Shown here piece after piece: positions 54,470-62,193 of a DNA stretch of 64,000 nt (its first letter is position 1; each line of letters opens with the position of its first letter). A program made the translations under genes and the position numbers. This DNA comes from UBA1765 sp045615885 (GTDB lineage Bacteria > Fibrobacterota > Fibrobacteria > Fibrobacterales > Fibrobacteraceae). The DNA lies in assembly GCA_045615885.1 (NCBI GenBank), contig JAZLFR010000051.1:29597-93596 (forward strand), given 5' to 3'. Below the pieces are notes generated by a model, which was given only the letters and a program-made list of their open reading frames with translations, was not told the DNA's origin and did no database searches.

Positions 54470-55591
54470 CTAAAATGCAAATACGGTTTCCAAACCAAGA
54501 GTCAATCCAACATCGTCGTCATCACCGTAGTCATCGCCCAGAGGAACCTTAACCATCGCAAAGCCCGTCATTTCAAGGCCTTCAACAGGGGCAAAATAAA
54601 TTCTTGCACCGGCATCAAAAGAAGAAAGCTCCTCATCATCATCTAAAGTATTTGTATGATATTCAAGCGGAATGCCAAGTGTCAACGAACCAAACAAATT
54701 GAAGCTAGGTTCAACGTAAGCAAACATATATTCCGAAATTTCTTCACCGTGAACAGTCGGGGCATCGTCATCTAGCAATGCGTAGAATGCAGAAGCCTTC
54801 ACATTAAAACTACCAACTTCAAAGGAAGGTTCTACAAGGAATGCATGAGTAGATTTTGGTTCATCTTCTGACAATGCATCTGTATGGAGGCCATACACTG
54901 CGTGGAATGCAAAACCGCCAAATTTCAAGTTGGCATCGACACCCGCATGAAGTTCATTATGATCTTTTTCTTGATAGCTCTTGTAATCGGCAAACGGGCG
55001 AATTGCATGTTCACCAAAAGCAAGTTCATAAGCTACATGGGCATCGTAAGCAACGCCTACACATGCTTCTTCGCCATCTTCTTCAACGCATGCTTGATTG
55101 TCGTTGTCGCCACGACCAAAGCCAAGACCAAAAACAAGTCCATTATAATCAACTTCAACTCCTCGAATATCATGTTCAGCCATACCTGCAGCGTTATCGG
55201 CCGGATCATCATAGCCATAGTAGTTCAGAAAGGCGCCTTCAGAGAAAGTAAGGTCACCGGCCTTCACGGCAAAATTTTCACCCTTGCTATACTGAATGAA
55301 TGCGCCGTTATAAATTGCTGCCGGGTCAGTAGATTCTCCATCAGCTTCCAATTGAACTTCTGCAGACCACCGGTCACTAAACTTCACTGCAAAATTCAGG
55401 TCGAATGTTGAAGCGTAACTGTGATTAACCTTGTCGTCATTCAGCAAATCACCCGTGTAAGCGTCAAATTCCACTTCACCAGAAATTGCGAGTTCAGGGC
55501 CATTTTTTTCTTCTTCGGCATTTGCTGCTGTTGCAAAAAATGATACAGCGGCAAGGCCAAAAGCCATGTTAGAAATAAGGGAATGTTTCAT
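54470..55591 (-). CDS. Acidic outer-membrane porin-like beta-barrel
   Basis: A 373-residue protein with signal peptide (ISNMAFGLAAVSFFATAANA, cleavage before EEEK). The mature part alternates aromatic strands with very acidic loops (YDDPADNA, EEDGEEACVGV, DDDAPTVHGEE, LGDDYGDDDDVG). It ends in an aromatic residue (LGLETVFAF), as outer-membrane barrels do. Strong AGGAG site at ATG 55591. Its place just after feoB, with its own TTAG-N6-CTAA site, suggests that it lets metal ions, probably Fe2+, into the periplasm; the acidic loops would attract cations (inference). Confidence 0.82.
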   Translation of the reverse strand: MKHSLISNMAFGLAAVSFFATAANAEEEKNGPELAISGEVEFDAYTGDLLNDDKVNHSYASTFDLNFAVKFSDRWSAEVQLEADGESTDPAAIYNGAFIQYSKGENFAVKAGDLTFSEGAFLNYYGYDDPADNAAGMAEHDIRGVEVDYNGLVFGLGFGRGDNDNQACVEEDGEEACVGVAYDAHVAYELAFGEHAIRPFADYKSYQEKDHNELHAGVDANLKFGGFAFHAVYGLHTDALSEDEPKSTHAFLVEPSFEVGSFNVKASAFYALLDDDAPTVHGEEISEYMFAYVEPSFNLFGSLTLGIPLEYHTNTLDDDEELSSFDAGARIYFAPVEGLEMTGFAMVKVPLGDDYGDDDDVGLTLGLETVFAF

Positions 55592-55659
55592 GATTTCTCC
55601 TAGTTTTATTTTGTCAAATGCAGAGAGCAACACCCAGCGATAGCTTTAGGTTATTTCAA

Positions 55660-55673
55660 TTAGCAACAACTAA
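55660..55673. promoter_or_regulatory. Metal-box-like operator upstream of the porin gene
   Basis: TTAGCAACAACTAA, 69-82 bases before the porin ATG. Same TTAG-N6-CTAA form as the sites upstream of feoA (58886 differs only in the centre). Confidence 0.6.
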
Positions 55674-55683
55674 CCATACGGTT

Positions 55684-55727
55684 AAAAAGGAGGGCCGGTG
55701 GAAGGAGACAAATCAAACCACCGACCC
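55684..55727 (-). terminator. Intrinsic terminator of feoAB
   Basis: GGGCCGGTGG / CCACCGACCC stem (one mismatch) with a 16-base loop and TTTTT on the minus strand, about 70 bases past the feoB stop. Confidence 0.65.
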
Positions 55728-55794
55728 TGTTATCACCAGGCAGCTCGGTTGCGAAATTTAATCCGCTAAACTTTTGAGCTCCATATTACAAGAT

Positions 55795-58491
55795 CTAGTC
55801 TTCGAATCTTTTTTGCTTGTTGGCCTTCATGCCAAAGAGCTTGAGGAAGATTCCAGTTCCAATCAGAACTATTACTGCACTTACAATCCATTTGGCATCG
55901 CCACCAACAGGAATTTGGTAAAGGAGCACAGCAACAGACCAGGCAAGGATTGTTTGAACAGTTGCCATCAGCACGCCGAGACCAAGGCCGATTTCGCGAA
56001 CCACTACGCCCATGGCAGCAAGGCAAGGAACATAGAGCAATATGAAGACGAGGAACGCAAACACTTGCCAATTGAAACCATCGTGACCACCGTTATGGAA
56101 GTAGGAACGAAGGTTAGCGTAGATGTCTGCAGTTTCGCTAAGGTCGCCTTCTTCAAGAGCAGCCATTGCATCTTCATCAATTTCGATACCGGCTGCAGCA
56201 AGCTTTGCAAAAACTTCTTCACGAGTCTTTTCGTCGCCTTCTTCTTCACCGAAGGTTTCGATAGCGGCGTATTCATCGCAGGTTAAAATCTTTGCATCAA
56301 GAATCTTGTCCAAGGTTTCCTTCTTGAGTTCTGCAGCGTTCTGGGCTTCCAATTCTCCAGAGGTTCCAAGAATATCTGTAAGGGAACCAAATACATCGCC
56401 CAAGTTTTCTGGAATTGTTCCAAGAGCTTCAAGGAATGCGGCGCCAATGTTTGGAGCGCCCTCTTCTTCTTCCTCTTCAGCTGGGCATTCATCTACGCCG
56501 GCGATGAGAGGCTTCTCTTCAGCGGGTTCTGCAATCGCAGCGGATTCATTGCTAGATTCTTCGACTCCGGCTGCGCCTTCGCTCGAAGCAACGCTGGAGT
56601 CGGCTGCGGAGCTATCGGCAGTGGCCACTGTTTCACCTTCTGGCGCCGGGACCGTTTCAACAGCAGGGCCTTCAACCGACTCACTCTTTGGAGCCATGGA
56701 GTACAGGGAATTCATGGTACCGATCACAGCTTCCTTAGCAAGCAAACCTGTGAACAAGGAAACAGATGCAGGCCAGTTATCTTCTTCAACACCGAAAGGT
56801 TCAAACACTGGCGTAATCGCCTTGCCAACAGAAGAAAGTAAACTGTTTTCAGAATCTGCATTGCCGGCGGTAAACTCGCCATCAGCATAGCCAAAGGCAT
56901 TCAGGAATCCAAGCACAGCTACCGCAATGGTAATCACCTTACCTGCACGAAGCACATAGTCCTTCAACTTGAGCCAAGAATGAATCAGCAGGGCCTTCAA
57001 CTTCGGTAAATGATAGTTCGGGAGTTCCATCACAAAGTTGCTGGAATTGCCCATGAACAAGGACTTTCTAAGGAACAAGCCATAAACGATTGCAAACACA
57101 ATGCCCACAAGGTAAAGCGCAAACACAATTGTTCCAGCTTGCTTACCAAAGAACGCCGCTGCAAAAAGTGCATACACAGGGAGGCGGGCTCCGCAGCTCA
57201 TGAAAGGCACAAGGAATATTGTGAGGAAACGTTCGCGCCTGCTTTCAAGAACGCGGGAACCCATAATTCCAGGAACGCCGCAGCCAAAGCCAACCATCAT
57301 CGGAACGAAGGCACGGCCAGGGAGCCCAAGGAATCGCATAAAGCGATCAGCGACAAACGCCGCACGGGCCATGTAGCCGGAGTCTTCCAAGAAGGTAAGG
57401 CACAGGAACATAAAGAAGATGACCGGAATGAACGTAGATACCGTCTGAATACCGGCACCAACACCGTCTGCAAGAATTGCAGAGACCCAAGCCGGAGCGC
57501 CAATCACATCGGAGAGCAAGTAACCAAGGCCATCTACAAAGATTGCACCGAAAAGCACATCGAAGAAATCGATGAATGCACTTCCGATTGTAACCGCAAT
57601 CCAGAAAACAAGGTACATTACCAAAAGGAAAATCGGGAGGGCGGCAAAGCGATTCAAGAGAATGGAATCCAACTTATCAGAAGAAGTTCTCTTGCTGCGA
57701 TCACCAACAATCACTTCGTTAGCAATTTCGTGAGCCATGCTGTAGCGAGCATCGGCCAAAACGAATTCAGATTCTTCACCAAGTTTTGCGGTAATGTCAT
57801 CACGATTCAAAGACACACCAGCTTCTGCAAACTTGTCGGCGTAACTATTGCCGTTACCCAAATACATGAGAGAAACCCAGCGGGCATCAGCATCAAGCAT
57901 CTTTGCAACTGGAGCTACAACAGGTTCCAATTCCTTGACAACACCTTCTACCTTGTCGCCGTATGTAAGGTTCGTCGGAATCGAAATCTGGCTAGAAATC
58001 ACATGAGCCATTTGGCTAATAAAGTTCGTGATACTCTTTTCGCTCACGGCAGAAAGCGGAACGACAGGAACTCCAAAGCGCTTAGAAAGTGCATCCAAGT
58101 CAATATGGAGTCCACGCTTTTCTGCGATGTCCATCATGTTCACGGCAATGACCATTGGCTGCTGCATATCGACAAGCTGCGTCGTAAGGAACATGTTGCG
58201 TTCAATGTTTGTCGCATCCATGATATTCACAATCAGGTTTGCTTCGCGGGTAAGCAAAAAATCAACAGCGGCGCGTTCGTCTTCGGCATTTGCAAAAATG
58301 GCGTATGTACCCGGCAAGTCCACAACGCGAATGTGGCGATTGCCAAGGTCAAAGAAGCCTTCCTTCTTTTCGACAGTAACGCCAGGCCAGTTACCAACAC
58401 TCTGGCGAGAACCGGTAAGCGCATTGAAAAGAGCAGTCTTACCGCAGTTCGGGTTACCTGCAATAGCAATAGTAAACGGTCTTGGAGACAT
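55795..58491 (-). CDS. feoB: Fe2+ transporter FeoB with large acidic insertion
   Basis: An 898-residue inner-membrane ferrous iron transporter. G domain: GNPNCGKT at 12-19, DLPGTYA near 58, NMMD at 118-121. Helices begin near 285. The first gate motif is at about 401-440 (GFGCGVPGIMGSR, LVPFMSCGARLPVY); the second follows near 575-600. Between the second gate and the last helices, residues about 601-800 form an unusually long loop whose first 75 residues are Glu/Ala/Ser low complexity; E. coli FeoB has about 75 residues there in total. Its ATG overlaps the feoA stop by one base (TAATG). Confidence 0.96.
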   Translation of the reverse strand: MSPRPFTIAIAGNPNCGKTALFNALTGSRQSVGNWPGVTVEKKEGFFDLGNRHIRVVDLPGTYAIFANAEDERAAVDFLLTREANLIVNIMDATNIERNMFLTTQLVDMQQPMVIAVNMMDIAEKRGLHIDLDALSKRFGVPVVPLSAVSEKSITNFISQMAHVISSQISIPTNLTYGDKVEGVVKELEPVVAPVAKMLDADARWVSLMYLGNGNSYADKFAEAGVSLNRDDITAKLGEESEFVLADARYSMAHEIANEVIVGDRSKRTSSDKLDSILLNRFAALPIFLLVMYLVFWIAVTIGSAFIDFFDVLFGAIFVDGLGYLLSDVIGAPAWVSAILADGVGAGIQTVSTFIPVIFFMFLCLTFLEDSGYMARAAFVADRFMRFLGLPGRAFVPMMVGFGCGVPGIMGSRVLESRRERFLTIFLVPFMSCGARLPVYALFAAAFFGKQAGTIVFALYLVGIVFAIVYGLFLRKSLFMGNSSNFVMELPNYHLPKLKALLIHSWLKLKDYVLRAGKVITIAVAVLGFLNAFGYADGEFTAGNADSENSLLSSVGKAITPVFEPFGVEEDNWPASVSLFTGLLAKEAVIGTMNSLYSMAPKSESVEGPAVETVPAPEGETVATADSSAADSSVASSEGAAGVEESSNESAAIAEPAEEKPLIAGVDECPAEEEEEEGAPNIGAAFLEALGTIPENLGDVFGSLTDILGTSGELEAQNAAELKKETLDKILDAKILTCDEYAAIETFGEEEGDEKTREEVFAKLAAAGIEIDEDAMAALEEGDLSETADIYANLRSYFHNGGHDGFNWQVFAFLVFILLYVPCLAAMGVVVREIGLGLGVLMATVQTILAWSVAVLLYQIPVGGDAKWIVSAVIVLIGTGIFLKLFGMKANKQKRFED

Positions 58492-58775
58492 TATACCCTC
58501 CTCAACTTCAGCACATTGCCTTCGGCACGGCGAAGGGACAAACGATAAGAAAGCACGCTGACTTCAATCGGGTCGCCAAGTGGAGCCACCTGCATCACTT
58601 TCAAAACAACGCCGCGCACAAGGCCCATGCTCAAAAGCTTGGATTTGTAGCGGGCATCACCCTCGTTATACCCAGTGACTTCCACTTCGTCACCAATTTT
58701 CAATTCCGAAAACTTCGGTTCGGTATTCCACTTTTTCGTGGAGCTTTTACTGTTGCAGCCACAATTGCAGGCCAT
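58491..58775 (-). CDS. feoA: FeoA-domain protein with N-terminal CxCxC extension
   Basis: A 94-residue cytoplasmic SH3-like FeoA protein that assists FeoB. The FeoA fold starts at residue 23 (FSELKIGDEVEVTGY) and includes LLSMGLVRGVVLKVMQVAPLGDPIEV. The first 15 residues, MACNCGCNSKSSTKK, carry Cys3, Cys5 and Cys7, an extension that standard FeoA lacks and that could bind a metal or a cluster. Translationally coupled to feoB by the TAATG overlap. Several metal-box-like palindromes lie 60-160 bases upstream. Confidence 0.93.
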   Translation of the reverse strand: MACNCGCNSKSSTKKWNTEPKFSELKIGDEVEVTGYNEGDARYKSKLLSMGLVRGVVLKVMQVAPLGDPIEVSVLSYRLSLRRAEGNVLKLRRV

Positions 58776-58836
58776 TTTACAATCAATCCTTCGAGCCTTC
58801 TATAGCAAAATTTGCTTGTAGAAAGCCCATTCTTTG

Positions 58837-58855
58837 TTAGTTTAGCCTAACTTTA
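58837..58855 (-). promoter_or_regulatory. DtxR/IdeR-type operator upstream of feoA
   Basis: TTAGTTTAGCCTAACTTTA is close to the 19-bp DtxR/IdeR/SirR palindrome TTAGGTTAGGCTAACCTAA. It sits 62-80 bases before the feoA ATG and would allow iron-dependent repression of feoAB. Confidence 0.7.
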
Positions 58856-58870
58856 GAAAAACAAAAAGAG

Positions 58871-58899
58871 TTAGTCAAGACTAAATTAGCAAAAACTAA
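58871..58899. promoter_or_regulatory. Two further metal-box-like palindromes upstream of feoA
   Basis: TTAGTCAAGACTAA at 58871-58884 and TTAGCAAAAACTAA at 58886-58899 lie side by side; a weaker TTAGTCATAAGTAA is at 58921-58934. All have TTAG-N6-(C/G)TAA form. The cluster could also act on the convergent 3' end of tetR, but feoA is the natural target. Confidence 0.6.
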
Positions 58900-58946
58900 C
58901 TTATTTTACGCTTACAAAAGTTAGTCATAAGTAATTTCAGGACGGT

Positions 58947-59513
58947 TTACGAGAAAATTCCGTGCATGAACTGATGGCAGGTGTCGTAGACGTCCCTGTC
59001 ATTTAGCTTTATGAGGCCTATGAAATAGGCCTGGATGCTGGCGTTGATAATGCCCAGGAATGTGTAGGCGTAGCGTTCGTGGCGGCCTTTCATGTTGCCG
59101 TGATCCTTGCTTGCGGCATGGAAGAGTTTGGCCAGCGTGGTCCACTGTTTTTCGCAGAGGGGCATGACTTCGTCGTGGATGTCACCTTCGGTTGGCGTGT
59201 TTGCCATGCTCATGAACCAGCCGTAAAATTCCTGATTCTTTTTGGCGAATTCAAAGTAGACACGGGCGACCTGTTCCAAGGTTTTGACGATGTCGTGATT
59301 GTAGGTCGCAGCGGTTTCAAAGTCCTTCCAGAAGTTTTCCAGATGGGCGGTGAGCAGGGCATTTAAAAGGCCCCGCTTGTTTCCGAAGTAATGGTACAGC
59401 GTGGGCTTGCCTACACCTGCGGCGTCGGCGACTTTCTGCACGCCGGTGGCGTCGTAGCCTTCCTTACGGAAGAGGATCAATGCCTGCTGTAATAAAACTT
59501 CTTTTGTGGTCAT
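58947..59513 (-). CDS. TetR/AcrR-family transcriptional regulator
   Basis: A 188-residue repressor. The helix-turn-helix is at residues about 22-45 (GVQKVADAAGVGKPTLYHYFGNKRGLL); the C-terminal 130 residues are an all-helical ligand-binding and dimer domain. It starts 16 bases after the amylase stop, so it is co-transcribed with the amylase. A 16-bp palindrome overlapping the amylase stop (59533-59548) matches two palindromes in front of the amylase, which strongly suggests that it controls its own operon. Ligand unknown. Confidence 0.93.
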   Translation of the reverse strand: MTTKEVLLQQALILFRKEGYDATGVQKVADAAGVGKPTLYHYFGNKRGLLNALLTAHLENFWKDFETAATYNHDIVKTLEQVARVYFEFAKKNQEFYGWFMSMANTPTEGDIHDEVMPLCEKQWTTLAKLFHAASKDHGNMKGRHERYAYTFLGIINASIQAYFIGLIKLNDRDVYDTCHQFMHGIFS

Positions 59514-59529
59514 GATTCAAATATACTTT

Positions 59530-60963
59530 TTATGTACCGCTAGGTACAAGGATGCGGCCCCACTTGGGCGGGATTAAGACGGTGATTTTACCGTTGTTGA
59601 TTTTGATGTACTCGTTGGAAAGAAGGTCTCGCAGATTTTTTAAGGAGTTCGCTTGTTGTGCGTGCGCGAGGTGCTTGCGCAAATCAATTTCAAATTGTAC
59701 AGGTGCGTCTTGTTGATTTATAAGAACCAGGGCGTCTCCATTTTGGTGGGTTCGCCAAAATGCAAATTGCTGGGAGTGTACAAACTCTTGTTGGTATCCG
59801 CCCTCGCGTAAAGCGTCGCAATCTAGGCGAACGCTTGCCAGGTGGCGTATTTCTGAAAGAAGATTTTCTTGTCCTGCGGAATTTGTGAAGCGATTGCCCT
59901 CGGGCTTTTGATTGTTATCGAAACGAATGTGTCCTGATTCTATGTACATGGGCGGCCGCAAATTCCAGTCGTCGCAGCCGCCTTTTGTTGCGTTCAGGCC
60001 AAATTCTTCGCCGTAATATATTGTGGGAACGCCGGGCAATGTATAGAACAGTAAATGCTGAACGAAATTGTCATGTTTGTTTTTTAGTTGGCTGTAGATG
60101 CGGTTGGTGTCGTGATTCTCGTTAAAAAGCTGGAGTCTTGTCCCCTTGCAGGTTCCGCTTTTGTCATCAAAAAGTTGGTTCAGGTTGTAAGCCAGTTCGA
60201 ACATGTTCCCGTCATTCAGGGAACTCCAGCAAGATTTGTACGTCTGGTAGTTTGTCACGGAATTCAGGCCTGCCTCAAGCCAACGCCTGGGATCTCCAAA
60301 AACCACTTCTCCCATCATCCAGAAATCGGGTCGTTTCTGGTGGCATGCAGTTGCAAGATGTCGCAGAAATTCCAGGTCCATATCTTCGGCGGCGTCAATA
60401 CGAATTCCGTCAATGCCAAATTCGTCCATCCAGTATTCCGCGCAATGAATCAGTTCCCGCTCCACATCGGGATTCCGCAAGTTGAAGGCGGGCAGCTCCT
60501 GAAAACCGGCCCAGCAGTCTACCGTAAAGGAATCTCCGCAAAGGTTGGGCGTGTTAAATCGCGGATTGCGATACCAGTCAGCGTAAGGTGAATTTCGCCC
60601 TCTTTCCCGCAGGTCTCTGTAGGCAAAATGATGTCTGGAGGAATGATTCCAGACGGCGTCAAAAAACACATGAAATCCTGCGTTATGAAAGTCACAAACC
60701 ACGGCTTTTAAGTCATCATTATTTCCAAGTCGCGGGTCCAAATTGTACATGTCCGTCACGTCATAGCCGTGAGTCTCGCTTTTAAAAACAGGCCCCAGCA
60801 GAATGGAGTCTACCCGCAAACTTTGCAAGTGGGGAATGAGGTTGGTGAGCTCGCGGATGTTTCGGTAGGCTGCGCAGCTTATGTTTGCGTTGGAGTTAAC
60901 GCCGTCGGCGGTGTTTCGTAACGCGCCTAACGGGAAAACATGGTAAATGTGGTTCGGTCTCAT
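59530..60963 (-). CDS. Cytoplasmic GH13 alpha-amylase-family enzyme
   Basis: A 477-residue enzyme without signal peptide, so intracellular. The (beta/alpha)8 barrel has all catalytic parts: DAVWNHSS (region I), nucleophile Asp190 in GIDGIRIDAAED (region II), acid/base Glu219 in MMGEVVFG (region III) and Asp285 in NENHDTNR (region IV). GPVFKSETHGYDVTDMYNLD is typical of the neopullulanase/maltodextrinase group. It probably splits maltodextrins inside the cell. First gene of the amylase-tetR unit, under two tandem operator-like palindromes. Confidence 0.9.
   Translation of the reverse strand: MRPNHIYHVFPLGALRNTADGVNSNANISCAAYRNIRELTNLIPHLQSLRVDSILLGPVFKSETHGYDVTDMYNLDPRLGNNDDLKAVVCDFHNAGFHVFFDAVWNHSSRHHFAYRDLRERGRNSPYADWYRNPRFNTPNLCGDSFTVDCWAGFQELPAFNLRNPDVERELIHCAEYWMDEFGIDGIRIDAAEDMDLEFLRHLATACHQKRPDFWMMGEVVFGDPRRWLEAGLNSVTNYQTYKSCWSSLNDGNMFELAYNLNQLFDDKSGTCKGTRLQLFNENHDTNRIYSQLKNKHDNFVQHLLFYTLPGVPTIYYGEEFGLNATKGGCDDWNLRPPMYIESGHIRFDNNQKPEGNRFTNSAGQENLLSEIRHLASVRLDCDALREGGYQQEFVHSQQFAFWRTHQNGDALVLINQQDAPVQFEIDLRKHLAHAQQANSLKNLRDLLSNEYIKINNGKITVLIPPKWGRILVPSGT
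59533..59548. promoter_or_regulatory. Likely TetR operator in front of tetR
   Basis: TGTACCGCTAGGTACA, nearly palindromic, 20-35 bases before the tetR start and encoding the last residues of the amylase. It has the T-R-TACCG...GGTA-Y-A pattern of the sites at 60985 and 61013. Confidence 0.6.
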
Positions 60964-60983
60964 GGGAACTCCTTGAAAATTGT

Positions 60984-61028
60984 ATATACCGTTCGGTATA
61001 TTGCAAATTTAGTATACCGATTGGTATA
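60984..61028 (-). promoter_or_regulatory. Two tandem TetR-type operators upstream of the amylase gene
   Basis: TATACCGTTCGGTATA at 60985-61000 and TATACCGATTGGTATA at 61013-61028, 28 bases centre to centre and 22-65 bases before the amylase ATG. Both lie where the promoter should be. Confidence 0.72.
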
Positions 61029-61067
61029 TTTGCAAGGGGTAGAGCCCCCAAAAAATGTTCTTCAAAC

Positions 61068-61098
61068 AAAAAAAGGAACGCTTTTCGCACTCCTTTTT
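61068..61098 (-). terminator. Intrinsic terminator of the exported redox operon
   Basis: AAAAAAGGA and TCCTTTTTT arms with an inner CG-rich helix; T run on the minus strand. It is 21 bases past the monooxygenase-like gene stop. Confidence 0.7.
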
Positions 61099-61118
61099 TA
61101 TCACAATGTTTGAGGATT

Positions 61119-61538
61119 CTACTTGTCCGCGATTTCTGAGCTGATGTTCATCAGCGGGTTCAGCGGGTCCGTGTCAATCAAGTCAAGGTGCTTGACCATG
61201 TGGAGGGTGCCTTGCTTGTATTTCTGGAAATGTTCCGAGGCGATATGCTTTTTATAGGCGTCCTGGCTGGCGTAGATTTCAAGAATGTAGAGGGCGTTCT
61301 TGTCACGCTTAAGGCCCATGGGGTACATGCAGATAACGCCCGGTTCCGTACGCATGCTGGTGGCACCGACTTCAAGAGCCATGGCCATGTACTGGTCGTG
61401 ATATTCCGGGTGAATTTCGATGTAGGACAGGCGAACGATGCGGTCGCTTTCAAAGGGCTGCTTTTTCACTTGACTTGTCTTTGCCATAGCCGTTCCTGAC
61501 GCTAGAAGAAGTACGAAGAAAATTAGAAGTTTTTTCAT
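61119..61538 (-). CDS. Exported YgiN-type antibiotic-biosynthesis-monooxygenase-fold protein
   Basis: A 139-residue protein with a clear signal peptide (MKKLLIFFVLLLASGTAMA). The mature part is a dimeric ferredoxin-like ABM fold: IVRLSYIEIHPEYHDQYMAMALE, GVICMYPM, LEIYASQDAYKKHIASEHF and a C-terminal polar tail. Cytoplasmic relatives such as YgiN act on quinols; the substrate of an exported form is not known. Last gene of the leftward unit with an exported flavodoxin and a decarboxylase-cupin fusion, 42 bases after the flavodoxin stop. Confidence 0.83.
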   Translation of the reverse strand: MKKLLIFFVLLLASGTAMAKTSQVKKQPFESDRIVRLSYIEIHPEYHDQYMAMALEVGATSMRTEPGVICMYPMGLKRDKNALYILEIYASQDAYKKHIASEHFQKYKQGTLHMVKHLDLIDTDPLNPLMNISSEIADK

Positions 61539-61580
61539 GATTTTGAAATGTCGCGATTGCGTTGGTTTGAAATTTCAATT

Positions 61581-62183
61581 TTAAAATTCAGACTTTAACC
61601 AGTCTACGATTTTTGTTTCGCGGCTAGAGAAATCTGTAGCCTTTATAGAAAGGCTTGCGGTGAAGTTGCTGCCAGGAAGCAAGCGCTTGGCGTCGGCTTC
61701 AACACCGCTGATTCCGCTGGAATGGCTGCTTACAATGAGGCCCACTTTTTTATTTGCAAGTTCCCTGCTGTTCTTGAAAAGATAGGTCTGCATGGGAGCG
61801 GCCATGTGGCTCCACCAAAGTGGTGCGACAACGATAATGGAACAGTAGACGTCAAAATTTACCGAGGCGCTCGCCTTGATAGCTGGGTAGCTGGTTTCGG
61901 ATTTTGGATTCTTGTTGATGGCGTCAATAAGGGCGTCGCCGATAGCGTAATTATTGGCGGCGTAGTCTTCTTTTTTGACGGGAACGATTTCCACCATGTC
62001 GCCAGAAACTTGCTTAGCGACGGTTTCGGCAATGGCCTTGCTGTTGCCTGTGTAGGAGTAGAAAATAATCAGCGTCTTTTTCATAGCGATTTCTTTAGAA
62101 TTAACCTTTGTGCCGGTATCGTTTTGACATGCAGCGAAAATGAAACTTGCTGCAAAAAATATCATGAGAAAAATTTTATTCAT
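61581..62183 (-). CDS. Flavodoxin-fold lipoprotein
   Basis: A 200-residue protein: lipobox FAAC near residue 19, then a full flavodoxin-like domain starting at residue 34 (KKTLIIFYSYTGNSKAIAE as FMN phosphate loop; VVAPLWWSHMAAPMQTYL; SSHSSGISGVEADAKRL). The start at ATG 62183 has a GAGGCGG site, better than the one for the internal Met34, so the lipoprotein form is favoured. A flavodoxin outside the cytoplasm is unusual. It starts 10 bases after the decarboxylase-cupin gene and is probably translated from the same mRNA. Confidence 0.85.
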   Translation of the reverse strand: MNKIFLMIFFAASFIFAACQNDTGTKVNSKEIAMKKTLIIFYSYTGNSKAIAETVAKQVSGDMVEIVPVKKEDYAANNYAIGDALIDAINKNPKSETSYPAIKASASVNFDVYCSIIVVAPLWWSHMAAPMQTYLFKNSRELANKKVGLIVSSHSSGISGVEADAKRLLPGSNFTASLSIKATDFSSRETKIVDWLKSEF

Positions 62184-62193
62184 ACCGCCTCAA

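Noticed and set aside
57010..58548. 512-codon open frame on the + strand opposite feoB
   Set aside because: Antisense shadow of feoB; composition rich in His/Arg/Lys without a domain.
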